A stretch of 64,000 nt of DNA from Phaeobacter porticola (GTDB taxonomy: Bacteria; Pseudomonadota; Alphaproteobacteria; Rhodobacterales; Rhodobacteraceae): the NCBI RefSeq assembly GCF_001888185.1, contig NZ_CP016364.1, forward strand, positions 3,162,001-3,226,000, in the 5' to 3' direction. The notes under the pieces were generated by a model. The model was not told the DNA's origin. It ran no database searches and worked only from the letters and a program-made list of their open reading frames with translations. Below, in pieces: positions 1 to 9,945 of the stretch; positions within the stretch are counted from its first letter, which is position 1, and every line of letters starts with the position of its first letter. Position numbers and translations under genes: made by a program.

Positions 1-1
1 G

Positions 2-1036
2 ATCGCTGCGCTAGCAGAATTGGGCACCGGATCGGTGACGTTGGCCAATGCCGACATGACCCTGGTTGCCGCAGAAGGCATCTCACCATCGCTGTTTGAT
101 CATGTGGTGGGCGAACTAGAAAGCGCCCTGCCGCAGGTTTTTGCCCTTCATGCGGTTCTGCCGGTCCCGGCAAGCAATGCAGCTTCCGGCCCACCGGAAT
201 TCACCGCCACGCTCAGCCCAGAAGGACAGGTGCAACTGCGTGGCCGGATTTCGGATGAGGCATTGCGCCAGATCAGCAGCAGCTATGCCAAGGCGCGGTT
301 CGGGTCAGAGAATGTGCACAGCGCCACGCGTGTCGTCGAGGATTTGCCGGCAGATTGGCCCGTGCGGGTTCTGGCAGGGTTGGAAGCACTGTCCTATTTG
401 CAACGTGGGGCCGTCTCTGTGACGCCCGATAGCCTTGCCCTCAGCGGTATGAGTCACCGCGAGGACGCGCCCGCCGAGATCGCGAAATTGCTCTCCGCCA
501 AATTGGGTGAAGCCGAGAGTTATGAGCTAAATATCACCTACGAAGAACCCCCAGAACCTGCGGACAAGCCCATGTCGCCTGACTTGTGCGAGGCAGAGCT
601 GGCAGCGGTGCAACAGATTTCAAAGATCACATTTGAGCCGGGATCGGCAACAGTGGCCGCGGACAGCCGCGATACGCTCGACCAGATCGCTGAAATCCTA
701 TCGCGCTGTGACGGGGTACGACTGGAAATTCAGGGCCACACCGACAGTCAAGGTCGCGAAGAAATGAACCAATCACTGAGTCAGTCCCGGGCACAATCGG
801 TTCTGAACGAGCTGCGCGGCCGTCGTGTCGTGACCAGCAGCTTTACCGCCAAGGGTTATGGCGAAAGCAACCCGATTGCCAGCAACGATACAGGCGACGG
901 TCGTGAGGCCAATCGCCGGATCGAGTTCCGCCTGATCCGCCCCACCAATGACGCGACCAACGAAACCACTCTTGATGAGGCGGCCTCTGATCCCCAAGTG
1001 GCCCCCGACAGCGAACAGGAGACGTCCGGACAATGA
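2..1036 (+). CDS. OmpA-family outer-membrane/peptidoglycan-binding protein, 5'-truncated by window edge
   Basis: The reading frame is open from base 2, so the true start lies left of the window; TTG at 20 is only the first internal start-like codon. The C-terminal part (about residues 195-305 of the visible 338) is an OmpA peptidoglycan-binding domain: it has the F-x-P-G-S stretch, the GHTDSQG motif, and the R-A-x-S-V and EANRRIEF blocks that bind diaminopimelate. The N-terminal part looks like divergent BON-like repeats, common in rhodobacterial OmpA proteins of about 600 residues. The tail is acidic and low-complexity. It overlaps the next gene by 4 bases, suggesting co-translation. Probable role: anchoring the envelope to peptidoglycan. 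The family is clear; the precise role is not. Confidence 0.85.
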   Translation: MAALAELGTGSVTLANADMTLVAAEGISPSLFDHVVGELESALPQVFALHAVLPVPASNAASGPPEFTATLSPEGQVQLRGRISDEALRQISSSYAKARFGSENVHSATRVVEDLPADWPVRVLAGLEALSYLQRGAVSVTPDSLALSGMSHREDAPAEIAKLLSAKLGEAESYELNITYEEPPEPADKPMSPDLCEAELAAVQQISKITFEPGSATVAADSRDTLDQIAEILSRCDGVRLEIQGHTDSQGREEMNQSLSQSRAQSVLNELRGRRVVTSSFTAKGYGESNPIASNDTGDGREANRRIEFRLIRPTNDATNETTLDEAASDPQVAPDSEQETSGQ

Positions 1037-1347
1037 ACAGGACAGAGTTCATCATCACCACAGCCATTATCCTGTTTGTCGCCTTTGCGATGGGGTGGTT
1101 TGCCAATTGGCTGGTGCATCGCTTTACCCGCGTAAAGCAAAGCGATGTCGCGGATCTGGACCGGATGAGCCAAGAGTTGCACGAAGCCGAGGAAACCCGA
1201 GATCAGGCGATCACCTACCTGCAACAGCGCGAAGCCGAGCTGACCAATCAGTTAAGCCAGAGCGAAGCGGAACTACGGGCGACGATGGACGGGCTGCGTG
1301 ATGCGCGCCGCGAAGCTGAGGAGCTGCGCGGACAGCTGCATAGTTAA
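1033..1347 (+). CDS. Small membrane-anchored coiled-coil protein
   Basis: 104 residues. One hydrophobic segment (about residues 8-28) is followed by a basic turn and then a long, charged, heptad-rich helix (about 38-102) rich in E, Q, R and L. The likely topology is a single N-terminal anchor with a coiled coil on one side of the inner membrane. It overlaps the OmpA-family gene (ATGA), so the two probably act together, for example in envelope structure. No enzymatic motif is seen and no specific function can be assigned. Confidence 0.7.
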   Translation: MNRTEFIITTAIILFVAFAMGWFANWLVHRFTRVKQSDVADLDRMSQELHEAEETRDQAITYLQQREAELTNQLSQSEAELRATMDGLRDARREAEELRGQLHS

Positions 1348-1402
1348 ACTTCTGCGGTAGCAATCTTGGTGGATGGGCGGCTCATCGCTCACCCGTGATG
1401 GC

Positions 1403-1864
1403 TTAGTCCCAGCGGGCCAGCGCATCTTCGTCGCTGTCTTTGGCCTCAACCCAGGCCCCCTCGCCGTCCTGGCGCATTTCCTTCTTCCAGAAGGGTGCGC
1501 GAGATTTGAGGTAATCCATCAAATATTCGGCGGCTTCAAAAGCATCTGATCTATGGCGCGCAGCGGTGGCCACCATCATAATCTGCTCGCCCGGTGTCAG
1601 GCGGCCATGACGATGAATAACCAAAACATCGGCCAGCGACCAGCGCTGCACTGCCTCTTGTGTGATTTGCTCTATCGCGCGTTCGGTCATGCCAGGATAA
1701 TGCTCAATCTCCATTGCGACCATATCGCCACTGTCAGATCCGCGCACCACGCCGGTAAAAGTCACAATAGCCCCCGAGTTGGCCCCCACGGCAACAATAT
1801 CCGCCATGAAGCGCTGGCTTTCCTCGCCCAGATCAAACCTGTCGTCTTGCACCGCGATCCGCAT
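1403..1864 (-). CDS. moaE: Molybdopterin synthase catalytic (large) subunit MoaE
   Basis: 153 residues, the usual MoaE length. It transfers sulfur from the MoaD C-terminal thiocarboxylate onto cyclic pyranopterin monophosphate to make molybdopterin in the cytoplasm. Recognisable MoaE features are the GAIVTFTGVVRG stretch, the H-Y-P-G-M-T segment, the H-R-x-G dyad after the VLVIHR strand, and the K-x-x-x-P-F-W-K-K-E block near residues 120-130 that holds the catalytic lysines. It lies 3 bases downstream of moaD, in an apparent pgsA-moaD-moaE operon. Confidence 0.95.
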   Translation of the reverse strand: MRIAVQDDRFDLGEESQRFMADIVAVGANSGAIVTFTGVVRGSDSGDMVAMEIEHYPGMTERAIEQITQEAVQRWSLADVLVIHRHGRLTPGEQIMMVATAARHRSDAFEAAEYLMDYLKSRAPFWKKEMRQDGEGAWVEAKDSDEDALARWD

Positions 1865-1867
1865 GAA

Positions 1868-2113
1868 TTACCCCCCGGTCATCGGCGGAAAGAATGCCAC
1901 CTCGCGCACGCCGTCCAGCGATGCGTCAAAATCCGACAGGTCCTGATCAAGCGCGACCCTAAGCGCCGACAAGTCAGCAAATGCTGCGGCATAGCGCAGG
2001 TCACGGGCGCTGAGTTCAGCAACCAGATCGCGCACATTTTCCGCGTCAGTCTCTATTCTTTCCTTGGGCAGGCCGATACGTTCGCGCACCCAGGCAAAAT
2101 AAAGCACATCCAT
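1868..2113 (-). CDS. moaD: Molybdopterin synthase sulfur-carrier subunit MoaD
   Basis: 81 residues with a ubiquitin-like fold signature, ending in the diagnostic Gly-Gly (PPMTGG) that is adenylated and thiocarboxylated for sulfur transfer to MoaE. The start at 2113 (MDVLYFAWVRERIG) is preferred over upstream start-like codons because MoaD proteins begin at this strand and because it abuts the pgsA stop (1-base overlap). It works as the small subunit of molybdopterin synthase. Confidence 0.93.
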   Translation of the reverse strand: MDVLYFAWVRERIGLPKERIETDAENVRDLVAELSARDLRYAAAFADLSALRVALDQDLSDFDASLDGVREVAFFPPMTGG

Positions 2114-2784
2114 CAGCGCGTCTCCTTCAGATATGGCAATGCCTTTCGCAGATAGTCCGCGCCCGTAATCAGAGTCAGCGCCGCGGCGATCCACAACAGC
2201 CACAGCCCGAGCCGGCTGGTCCAAATCATGCCTTCGAATTTCCAGCGCAGGCCAAAGTTGTCACTGACCTCGCCCAACATAATCTGATCGACCAATGTTT
2301 GGTCCATCCCAAAGGATGACATCACCAGATAGTGTTCAAAGATCCCTTGAGAGAACAGCGTAGCGATTGCAATCATCTGGGCCGTGGTTTTCCACTTGGC
2401 AAGTTTGGTGACCTTCAGCGTGCCCGCCGTATCGCCAAGGAACTCTCGCAGGCCAGAAACAAACACCTCGCGAAACAGGATCACGGTGGCGGGCAGCACA
2501 AGCCAGGGCGTCCAATGCTCTGTCGCATAGCCGACTAGGATCATCAGCGCGATCACCACCATCGCCTTGTCGGCGATCGGATCAAGCATCGCGCCCATTT
2601 TGGTCTCCTGTCCCCAGGAACGGGCCAGATAGCCGTCAAACCAATCCGTGATTGCCGCACTGACAAACAAGATCAGCGCGAACCAATCAGCATAGGGTCG
2701 CGAAAAATAGAGAAACATAATCGCGAGGCCTGGCGCTGCCATCAGGCGCAACAGGGTGAGGATATTGGGCACAGTCCATTTCAT
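2113..2784 (-). CDS. pgsA: CDP-diacylglycerol-glycerol-3-phosphate 3-phosphatidyltransferase
   Basis: 223 residues, integral membrane protein. It makes phosphatidylglycerol phosphate from CDP-diacylglycerol and glycerol 3-phosphate. The CDP-alcohol phosphotransferase signature (D-G-x2-A-R-x8-G-x3-D-x3-D) is present as DGYLARSWGQ followed by GAMLDPIADK, near residues 48-75. Several hydrophobic helices flank it (MKWTVPNILTLLRL at the start). It is the first gene of a run with moaD and moaE. The product could in principle be another CDP-alcohol phosphotransferase, but the N-terminus is typical of PgsA. Confidence 0.93.
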   Translation of the reverse strand: MKWTVPNILTLLRLMAAPGLAIMFLYFSRPYADWFALILFVSAAITDWFDGYLARSWGQETKMGAMLDPIADKAMVVIALMILVGYATEHWTPWLVLPATVILFREVFVSGLREFLGDTAGTLKVTKLAKWKTTAQMIAIATLFSQGIFEHYLVMSSFGMDQTLVDQIMLGEVSDNFGLRWKFEGMIWTSRLGLWLLWIAAALTLITGADYLRKALPYLKETR

Positions 2785-2923
2785 GGCTGCACACTAGCCC
2801 GCAGTTTCACGAGTGGAAAGCAGAACCACTCATATTCTGGCGTGTAAGCCCTATATCCCATGCACAGTTTTTTGACCAGAAAGTCAGGACGTTGCAGCAT
2901 GTGCGGCGCTAGGCAACGCAACC

Positions 2924-4813
2924 CTAGCCCTGCGCATGGAAGAAATCGTAGATCCGTTGGGCCAGTGCCGCCGAAACGCCCTCCACTGCCGTCAGATCAG
3001 AGAGGTTTGCGCGGCTGACTGCCTTGGCGCTGCCGAAATGTGCCAACAGCGCACGTTTACGGGCCGCGCCGACGCCGGGCACCTCGTCCAACGGGGTGGC
3101 GCCCATTGCCTTGGCCCGTTTCGCACGGTGCGTGCCAATGGCAAAACGATGCGCCTCGTCCCGCATCCGCTGCACAAAATAAAGAACCGGATCATTGCGT
3201 TGCAGCGCAAAAACAGGAGAGCCAAGACGGTGGAACTCTTCCTTGCCATGATCACGATCGACACCTTTGGCTACACCGATCATCGGAATGTCCTGTACGC
3301 CATGTTCAGCCATGATTTCCGCGACGGCGCTCACCTGACCTGCCCCGCCATCAATGAGCAACAGATCCGGCCAGAGACCCTTTTCCCGATCAGGATCTTC
3401 TTTTAACAGACGCGAAAAGCGGCGGTTCAGCACCTCCTTCATCATGCCGAAGTCATCGCCGGGGGTCAGATCGTCTCCCTTGATATTAAACTTGCGATAG
3501 GCATTTTTCATGAAACCATCTGGACCGGCCACGATCATGCCACCTACGGCGTGACTGCCCTGAATATGTGAGTTGTCGTAAACCTCAATCCGCTGGGGAG
3601 GGGCCTTGAGCCCAAACGCTTCGGCAACGCCGCGCAGCAATCTGGCCTGTGTAGCGCTTTCGGCCATCCGCCGCGCGAGGGATTCACGGGCGTTGCGCAC
3701 AGCGCCAGCAATCAACTCCGACTTTTCGCCGCGCTGGGGCACAAGAATTTCCACCCGCCGACCAGCCTTGTCGCTAAGTGCCTGTTCCATCAGGTCGGTG
3801 TTCTCAATCTCATCCGACAGTATCAGCTGCCGAGGCGGTTCCTTGTTGTCATAGAACTGGCCCAGAAATGCCTCCATCACCTCGGCCGGGGCAACATCCC
3901 CGTTCAGGCGAGGATAGAAATCCTGATTGCCCCAATTCTGATTGGCGCGAATAAAAAACACCTGCACACAAGCCTGGCCGCTGTCGATATGCAGGCCAAT
4001 CACATCCGCTTCGGCAACACCGCGTGGGTTGATCCCCTGCGAGGTCTGAACCTGTGTCAGCGCCTTGATCCGGTCGCGTAGCGCTGCCGCGCGTTCAAAT
4101 TCCATCGCCTCTGATGCGATAGCCATCTGCCCGGCCAACTCTTCCTGGATCTTGGTTGAGCGGCCTGACAAAAACCGCTCCGCGTCGCGTACCGATGCCG
4201 CATAATCCTCGGCCGAGATCTCGCCGGTACAGGGCGCAGTGCAGCGTTTAATCTGATATTGCAGACAGGGGCGCGTGCGGCTCTCAAACATCGCATTGCT
4301 GCAATTGCGCAGCAGAAAAGCCTTCTGCAATTGGTTCAGCGTGCGGTTGACCGCACCAGCGCTGGCGAAGGGTCCGAAATAGCTGCCCTTCTCGCGCCTT
4401 GTACCACGGTGTTTCTTAATCTGTGGAAAAGCGTGGTCTTTGGCGACCAGAATATTGGGGAAGCTTTTGTCATCCCGCAGCAGCACATTGTATTTCGGCT
4501 TGAGCTGCTTGATCAAATTCTGCTCGAGCAGCAGCGCCTCGGTTTCCGTGCGTGTGGTCAGGAACATCATTGATGCCGTGCCTGCGATCATGCGCTCGAT
4601 CCGGGGCGCATGACCGGGGCGGGCGTAACTCGACACCCGTGCGCGCAGATTACGCGCTTTGCCCACGTAGAGCACCCGGCTCTCGCTATCCAGCATCCGG
4701 TAGACGCCTGGTGAACTGTCCAGCGTCTTCAGATAATCCTGGACCACGACATAGCCAGTGCGCGGCGCCGTCTGGTCCGTTTGCGGTGAGCTGTCAGTCT
4801 GATGATCGGTCAT
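2924..4813 (-). CDS. uvrC: Excinuclease ABC subunit C
   Basis: 629 residues, full length for UvrC, the nuclease that makes both incisions in nucleotide excision repair. N-terminal GIY-YIG domain: the PGVYRML and [17 protein letters not shown] blocks (about residues 34-63). A UVR motif for UvrB binding lies around residues 205-245 ([15 protein letters not shown]). The RNase H-like endonuclease core follows ([19 protein letters not shown], then LLIDGGAGQ), and a helix-hairpin-helix pair closes the C-terminus ([14 protein letters not shown]). Transcribed alone from an AT-rich upstream gap. Confidence 0.97.
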   Translation of the reverse strand: MTDHQTDSSPQTDQTAPRTGYVVVQDYLKTLDSSPGVYRMLDSESRVLYVGKARNLRARVSSYARPGHAPRIERMIAGTASMMFLTTRTETEALLLEQNLIKQLKPKYNVLLRDDKSFPNILVAKDHAFPQIKKHRGTRREKGSYFGPFASAGAVNRTLNQLQKAFLLRNCSNAMFESRTRPCLQYQIKRCTAPCTGEISAEDYAASVRDAERFLSGRSTKIQEELAGQMAIASEAMEFERAAALRDRIKALTQVQTSQGINPRGVAEADVIGLHIDSGQACVQVFFIRANQNWGNQDFYPRLNGDVAPAEVMEAFLGQFYDNKEPPRQLILSDEIENTDLMEQALSDKAGRRVEILVPQRGEKSELIAGAVRNARESLARRMAESATQARLLRGVAEAFGLKAPPQRIEVYDNSHIQGSHAVGGMIVAGPDGFMKNAYRKFNIKGDDLTPGDDFGMMKEVLNRRFSRLLKEDPDREKGLWPDLLLIDGGAGQVSAVAEIMAEHGVQDIPMIGVAKGVDRDHGKEEFHRLGSPVFALQRNDPVLYFVQRMRDEAHRFAIGTHRAKRAKAMGATPLDEVPGVGAARKRALLAHFGSAKAVSRANLSDLTAVEGVSAALAQRIYDFFHAQG

Positions 4814-5125
4814 ATGAGTGATCTATGATTCCCCGGTCCGGTCTGCAATGTTAGCGCACCGGGATCAACATGGAACAAATCCACCGATGCTGTGGATAAG
4901 TCTGGTAGTATCTTATGGCTATCCGCGATTTTCCCTTATTTTCGGCTACTTTCCAGCGTTTGCCTAAAAAATAGGCGATCATTCAAGCTATTGATTTCAT
5001 TGAAAAGAATTCCCATTACCAGACAAGTTTATGATTCCAAAAGAAAATTTGTAACGAATTTACGACTGGATAACGCTACGTGCACAACTTGGGAGTACCA
5101 CTTTTGAACCGTGCCCGTATTTCAG
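4814..5125. other. AT-rich intergenic region upstream of uvrC
   Basis: 312 bases between the uvrC start and the end of the SDR gene. It is clearly more AT-rich than its surroundings between about 4900 and 5060. An open frame of 71 codons at 4892-5107 on the plus strand has no coding character (rich in Ile, Lys, Ser and Arg from AT-rich sequence) and was not called. It probably holds the uvrC promoter; no well-matched -35/-10 pair or terminator could be pinned down by eye. Confidence 0.4.
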
Positions 5126-5902
5126 TCATTCCAGCCCCACAACGTCCGGGGTTTCCCAGCTGAGATGCTGCCCGCTATCGATGCAAATCAACTGTCCGGT
5201 GACCGAAGGCGCACCCAAGAGGTAGCTTAGCGCAGCAGTAATATCAGCCGGCTCTGCGCCCCTCTGTAGTGGAGTATTTGCGCATTGGCGGGCGAACTGG
5301 CTTGTGCTCTGGCGGGGGCCTTTCAACGTGGGGCCAGGACCGATGCCGTTGACCCGGATGCGCGGTGCGAGCGCCTGCGCGCTGGTTCGCGTCAGGGTCC
5401 AAAGTGCGGATTTAGCCAATGTGTAGGTCATAAACTCCGGTGTCAGCTTGCGCACGCGCTGATCAATCATATTGATCACCAGTCCTGCCGCCACTGCTCG
5501 CCCCTGATCGTCCACCTGCTGTGGCAGAGCTTGAGCCGCCAGGCGCTGCGTCAGGATGAACGGTGCGCGCAGATTGCTGTCCATATGACGGTCCCAGCTG
5601 GTCCGGGTCGCCGTGTCTATACTGTCGTGTTCAAAGATGGATGCGTTGTTCACTAAGCAAGTGATCGGACCGCCCAAGGCCTCAGCTGCGGTCGGCAAGA
5701 GGGTTTCGGTCTGCGACTCTTGAAGCAGGTCCGCTTTTAACGTGATAGCAGTCCGGCCCAGGCCCCGGATATCGGCAGCGGTCTGCTCTGCCGCATCTGC
5801 AGAGCTGGCGTAGTGAACGGCCACATCATAGCCGCGCTCTGCCAGTTTCAGTGCCATTGCGCGCCCAAGCCGTTTGCTTGCGCCGGTTACCAATGCCCGC
5901 AT
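5126..5902 (-). CDS. Short-chain dehydrogenase/reductase, FolM/pteridine-reductase-like
   Basis: 258 residues with the classical SDR arrangement: TGASKRLGRA cofactor loop at residues 7-16, NNAS at about 87-90, a catalytic Tyr-x3-Lys (YTLAKSALW, about residue 160) and the G-P-G-P-T segment after it. The R after the glycine motif suggests NADP(H). SDRs of this type next to molybdopterin or UvrC genes are often annotated as dihydropteridine/dihydrofolate reductase-like (FolM), but the substrate cannot be read from sequence. It ends 312 bases upstream of uvrC on the same strand. Confidence 0.8.
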   Translation of the reverse strand: MRALVTGASKRLGRAMALKLAERGYDVAVHYASSADAAEQTAADIRGLGRTAITLKADLLQESQTETLLPTAAEALGGPITCLVNNASIFEHDSIDTATRTSWDRHMDSNLRAPFILTQRLAAQALPQQVDDQGRAVAAGLVINMIDQRVRKLTPEFMTYTLAKSALWTLTRTSAQALAPRIRVNGIGPGPTLKGPRQSTSQFARQCANTPLQRGAEPADITAALSYLLGAPSVTGQLICIDSGQHLSWETPDVVGLE

Positions 5903-5937
5903 TCTGCTCTCTCCTCATGTGCCAATCTGGCTATGAA

Positions 5938-6882
5938 TTAGAACAGCTGCACCACATAGACCACATAAATGGCAGATAAAATAATGCCCCAGGTGCGGGT
6001 GATATCCATTTTGAAGAAAACAAACGGCACCAACAGCAGCGAGGCGGCCAACATCACCCACAAATCCATCCGCAGGAAGGAAGGATCAACGCTGATCGGG
6101 CCAACAAAAGTTGCGATGCCGATGATCGCAAGCAAGTTGAACATGTTTGAACCGATCACATTGCCTAGGGCCACATCCGCCTGACGGCGCAGTGCCGCCA
6201 TCACCGTGGTCGCCAGTTCTGGCAGGGAGGTGCCAATGGCCACCAATGTCAAACCGATCACGGTTTCTGTCATGCCATAGGTGCGTGCAATGATTGATGC
6301 GTTGTCGACCAGCAAATCCGCGCCAAGTGGCAGGCCGATCAGGCCAAGCAACAGATAGATGCCGATGCGCCAAAAGGGCATATCCGGGTCGGCCTCTTCG
6401 ATCTCTTCGAGATCGCTGTCCTTGCCATTGCGGCGGTGAGCGCGTGCCTCACGAAATGCCACACCCAGCACAGCAGACAAGGCGGCCAGCAGGATCACAC
6501 CCGACCACATTGTAAAGGTTCCGCAAAATGCCAGACCGATAAAGAGCACCGTCGCAATCAACATGAACACATAGTTTTTGCGCGTATTGCATTCACTGGT
6601 GTGCAAAGAGCGCATCAACGCGGGAATTCCCAACACCATTAGGATATTTGCAGTGTTGGAGCCCACCACGTTACCCAACGCTATCCCATCAGCGTTTTCG
6701 CCCACCGCGCGTATGGCAATCAGCAGCTCAGGCGCTGAGGTACCAAAGGCCACAATCGTCAAGCTGACGATGAGCGCGGGAACCCCCAGTCGCAGGCTGA
6801 GGTTCACAGCGCCACGCACCAACGCATCCCCTGCCAGAAGCAGGATCACCAATCCAAGCCCCGAAAACAGCCATGGCGTCAT
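5938..6882 (-). CDS. Calcium/sodium:cation antiporter of the CaCA (YrbG) family
   Basis: 314 residues, about ten hydrophobic segments in two homologous halves. Each half carries an alpha-repeat motif: AFGTSAPELLIAI with GNVVGSNTANI, and AIGTSLPELATTV with GNVIGSNMFNL, which line the ion pathway. The start at 6882 (MTPWLFSGLG) is chosen over an upstream in-frame codon because of a GGGAGGG Shine-Dalgarno 8 bases before it, and because the first helix begins there. Its ATG overlaps the TGA of the upstream small zinc-ribbon gene (ATGA). Inner membrane; exchanges Ca2+ or related cations for Na+ or H+. Confidence 0.9.
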   Translation of the reverse strand: MTPWLFSGLGLVILLLAGDALVRGAVNLSLRLGVPALIVSLTIVAFGTSAPELLIAIRAVGENADGIALGNVVGSNTANILMVLGIPALMRSLHTSECNTRKNYVFMLIATVLFIGLAFCGTFTMWSGVILLAALSAVLGVAFREARAHRRNGKDSDLEEIEEADPDMPFWRIGIYLLLGLIGLPLGADLLVDNASIIARTYGMTETVIGLTLVAIGTSLPELATTVMAALRRQADVALGNVIGSNMFNLLAIIGIATFVGPISVDPSFLRMDLWVMLAASLLLVPFVFFKMDITRTWGIILSAIYVVYVVQLF

Positions 6883-7055
6883 TGTCGAGGCCCTCCCTTT
6901 TTTTTGCAGGCGCAGGGGCCTTTTCCGATCTTGAAACGACCACAACTGTTGCAGCGCCGCGAAGCCAGATGCCTGTGTCCAGGCATCCGCAGCTTGCCGA
7001 ACATTGCCAGCACGGCCATGACGACCAGAAACAGGGAAACAATCTTAAATATCAC
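6879..7055 (-). CDS. Small membrane protein with C-terminal zinc ribbon
   Basis: About 58 residues from a GTG at 7055, one base after the stop of the S49 peptidase gene; an ATG at 7094 would add 13 residues inside that gene. It has one transmembrane helix (IVSLFLVVMAVLAMFGKL), then a Cys4 zinc-ribbon-like tail (C-x2-C ... C-x-C: CNSCGRF, then PCAC) and a Lys-rich end. It is tightly coupled to both neighbours (ATGA overlap with the antiporter gene), so a peptidase-ribbon-antiporter operon is likely. Function unknown. Confidence 0.7.
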   Translation of the reverse strand: MIFKIVSLFLVVMAVLAMFGKLRMPGHRHLASRRCNSCGRFKIGKGPCACKKKGGPRQ

Positions 7056-7056
7056 G

Positions 7057-7854
7057 TCAAAGGCCAAACCGCGCGTATTCGGCGCGTTCTTCAATACCGC
7101 TCAGCGCATCTTGCGCGATCTGCACACCGATCCGACCCAGAAGCGGCTTCTTGATGCCATAGCGGCGGAACCGCACCTTCGGCCCAAACCGGGCCTGCAT
7201 CTTGGGGCGCAGATGGCCGATGCCATCAATCAGACCAAGGGACACGGCGCGTCGCCCGAGCCAGATCTCACCGGTGTAGAGATCCTCACTGGTGTCCAGT
7301 TTGTCGCCACGGCGGTCTTTGACATGGGCGATGAAATTGTCGTGGATATCGCCCAGCAGCTGCTTAAGGCGCTTCACGTCCTCGGCATTTTCCGGGCGGA
7401 ACGGGTCCAGCATCGATTTGCTGCGACCGGCCGTATAGACCCGCCGCTCGACACCTTGGCGCGCCAGCAGTACATGGGCGCCGAACCCCGCCGAGATGAC
7501 ACCGATAGAGCCCAGGATTGAGCTTTCGTCTGCCCAGATTTCATCTGCTGACGCCGCAAGCCAATAGCCGCCCGAAGCCGCTACATCTTCGACAAAGGCC
7601 ACGGTGGGCACTTTCAATTCTTCTGACAGGCGGCGAATACGCGCACCGATCAGCGCGCTTTGCACCGGTGATCCACCAGGCGAATTGATTTCAAATGCAA
7701 CGGCTGAGGGTTTACCTTTGCGAAAGGCTCGTTCCAGCACCGGGCCAAGCGCGGCATCATTCAGCGCACCGCGACCGGCCATGCCAATGGCGCCATTGAG
7801 GCGCACAACAGCAACCAGCGGTGGCTTGTTCAAGAAGGGCAATTTCAGGTTCAT
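7057..7854 (-). CDS. S49-family serine peptidase (SppA/SohB-like)
   Basis: 265 residues from the ATG at 7854 (MNLKLPFL). The upstream in-frame stretch to 8013 is rich in Cys and Arg, with no coding look. The catalytic dyad is visible: Ser94 in VAASGGYW and Lys146 in GRSKSML, with the oxyanion segment INSPGGSP at about 57-64. It is a single-domain S49 peptidase of the short type, expected to cleave signal-peptide remnants or membrane proteins. It has no evident N-terminal membrane anchor, so a soluble or peripheral form is possible. Confidence 0.88.
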   Translation of the reverse strand: MNLKLPFLNKPPLVAVVRLNGAIGMAGRGALNDAALGPVLERAFRKGKPSAVAFEINSPGGSPVQSALIGARIRRLSEELKVPTVAFVEDVAASGGYWLAASADEIWADESSILGSIGVISAGFGAHVLLARQGVERRVYTAGRSKSMLDPFRPENAEDVKRLKQLLGDIHDNFIAHVKDRRGDKLDTSEDLYTGEIWLGRRAVSLGLIDGIGHLRPKMQARFGPKVRFRRYGIKKPLLGRIGVQIAQDALSGIEERAEYARFGL

Positions 7855-8090
7855 GTCGCCGATGTAGAATGCCGACTGACCTGAAACAAGGGATGGCGCC
7901 GGAACGAAGCAAGCGCAGCGGCAAAAAAGCCGCGCAGCTTGGGTAAAATTGCAACGTTCCCTCAATACGTGCGACGTCCGCACAGATTGCCTGCCGTTAG
8001 GGCAGCCCGGCAAGGCCTACCCCGATATCATGTGTTAGATGATCAAACCTCACCGCAGAGCTGCGACGGTCTGACCATATTGACGGGTCA

Positions 8091-8852
8091 TTAGGACCGA
8101 ATGCGCCATCCGGTTTTAAAGATCCACCATATCACGGCAAGGCAAAGTGCCGTAAATCCGCCAATCGCCAAGAGACTGAGACCGACAGACACGTCAGAGG
8201 TGCCAAAGAACGACCAGCGAAACCCTGAGATCAGATAAACAACCGGGTTGAACAGGGTGATCTTTTGCCAGATCGGCGGCAGCATCGAGATCGAGTAGAA
8301 AGATCCGCCCAGAAACACCAACGGTGTCACGATCAACAGCGGCACCAATTGCAGCTGTTCAAAGTTCTTGGCCCAGACGCCGATGATGAATCCAAGCAAT
8401 GCAAAGCTGACGCAGGTCAGCACCATAAACAGCACCATGGCCAGTGGGTGTGCAATTGTCAGGTCCACAAACAGTGATGCGGTCACCAGGATCACAATTC
8501 CGATGAACAGGGCCTTGGTCGCCGCAGCGCCCACATAGCCGATCACAATCTCCAGAAAATTCACCGGCGCTGACAGCAATTCATAGATGGTGCCGATGAA
8601 CTTGGGGAAATAGATCCCGAAGGAGGCGTTGGACGTTGCTTGTGTCATCACACTGAGCATGATCAGCCCCGGTACGATGAAGGCGCCGTAGGGCACGCCT
8701 TCGACCTGATCAATCCGGCTGCCGATCGCGGCGCCAAACACAACGAAATAGAGCGAGGTCGACAGCACCGGTGATAGAAAGCTCTGCATCAGCGTTCGGA
8801 AAAACCTTGCCATTTCAAAGCGGTAAATAGAAGCGATTGCTGCCCAGTTCAT
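8091..8852 (-). CDS. ABC-2 type transporter permease
   Basis: 253 residues with six hydrophobic segments and the ABC-2 signature region ([12 protein letters not shown] early, then the [11 protein letters not shown] segment and [14 protein letters not shown]). It overlaps the ATPase gene by 4 bases, so the two form an exporter. Substrate not determined; ABC-2 systems export drugs, polysaccharides or lipids. Confidence 0.9.
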   Translation of the reverse strand: MNWAAIASIYRFEMARFFRTLMQSFLSPVLSTSLYFVVFGAAIGSRIDQVEGVPYGAFIVPGLIMLSVMTQATSNASFGIYFPKFIGTIYELLSAPVNFLEIVIGYVGAAATKALFIGIVILVTASLFVDLTIAHPLAMVLFMVLTCVSFALLGFIIGVWAKNFEQLQLVPLLIVTPLVFLGGSFYSISMLPPIWQKITLFNPVVYLISGFRWSFFGTSDVSVGLSLLAIGGFTALCLAVIWWIFKTGWRIRS

Positions 8853-9778
8853 TTTTGCTCTCCTGAAACCAGCCCGACAAAAATATCTTCAAGGCTGGAC
8901 TGTCGGGTCTGCACATCGGCCAGCGTCAGCCCAGCACGCGCCACATCGTTCAGCAGGGCCGTAATGCCCGTGCGTTCAGCGTTGGTGTCATAGGAATAGA
9001 TCAGACCGGAGCCGTTTTCAGATAGGGTCAGCCCATAGGACTTTAGGCTATCGGGAACAGCTGCCAGTGGTTCGTTCAGCTGGACTTCCAGTTGTTTCTT
9101 ACCGAGCTGCGCCATCAGCTGATCTTTGCCCTGCACCAGAAGGATTTCCCCGTTGGTGATAACTCCGACGCGATCCGCAATTGCCTCGGCCTCTTCAATA
9201 TAATGTGTCGTCAAAATTATAGTAACGCCGTCACGCTTCAGCTCAGCCACGACATCCCACATGTCTTTGCGCAGCTCCACATCGACCCCCGCAGTCGGTT
9301 CATCCAGAAACAGAACCCGCGGTTCGTGGCTTAGTGCCTTGGCGATCAACACACGGCGCTTCATCCCGCCTGACAGTTCCTTGATCTGGCTCTTACGCTT
9401 ATCCCAAAGTGACAGCTTGCGCAGGATGTCCTCCAGCAGCGCGTCGTTGCGCGGCTTGCCGAACAACCCTCTGGAAAATCGGATTGAGTTCCAGATCGTT
9501 TCAAACGGTTCCAAATTAATTTCTTGTGGCACGAGGCCTATCAAGCAGCGCGCTGCACGAAAGTCATCAATGATATCATGCCCACCTACGGAAACACGAC
9601 CTGAGCTGGGCGTTGTAATGCCACAGATGGTCGAAATCAGTGTGGTTTTCCCGGCCCCATTGGGCCCAAGAAGGGCAAGGATCTCGCCCTGTTCGATATC
9701 AAGTGAGACACCTTTGAGAGCCTGGAACCCGCCCTCATATGTTTTTTCCAAATCACGGATGGATAGGATGGCTGACAT
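8849..9778 (-). CDS. ABC transporter ATP-binding protein (ABC-2 exporter type)
   Basis: 309 residues. Walker [10 protein letters not shown] (about residues 38-46), signature [10 protein letters not shown], Walker [13 protein letters not shown], and the switch histidine in TTHYIEEAE. The C-terminal 80 residues form the regulatory extension common in DrrA/CcmA-type ATPases. Partner of the overlapping permease gene. Confidence 0.93.
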   Translation of the reverse strand: MSAILSIRDLEKTYEGGFQALKGVSLDIEQGEILALLGPNGAGKTTLISTICGITTPSSGRVSVGGHDIIDDFRAARCLIGLVPQEINLEPFETIWNSIRFSRGLFGKPRNDALLEDILRKLSLWDKRKSQIKELSGGMKRRVLIAKALSHEPRVLFLDEPTAGVDVELRKDMWDVVAELKRDGVTIILTTHYIEEAEAIADRVGVITNGEILLVQGKDQLMAQLGKKQLEVQLNEPLAAVPDSLKSYGLTLSENGSGLIYSYDTNAERTGITALLNDVARAGLTLADVQTRQSSLEDIFVGLVSGEQK

Positions 9779-9911
9779 TGCTGCCTCCCTTCAAAAGTAA
9801 ACTCATCAGTTCAGCGTACGGTAGCGCCAACACCGCACAACCACCAGCGGGGAATGCCAAGTGTTTGTTTACCTGCGCGCATCGCATTGTGCATTTGTGC
9901 AGAGCGCAATT

Positions 9912-9929
9912 TATCTTGACGCCAAGATA
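9912..9929. promoter_or_regulatory. Palindromic operator 1
   Basis: TATCTTGACGCCAAGATA, a perfect 7+7 dyad around a 4-base centre, in the divergent gap between the ABC-2 ATPase gene and the NAD(P)-binding protein gene. A near copy lies 34 bases downstream. Size and symmetry fit a MarR-, TetR- or HxlR-type dimer site; no matching regulator gene is adjacent. Confidence 0.6.
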
Positions 9930-9945
9930 TGCTTACCCTATCCAC

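Noticed and set aside
4892-5107. 71-codon frame upstream of uvrC
   Set aside because: AT-driven composition, no ribosome site, no recognisable protein; treated as intergenic.
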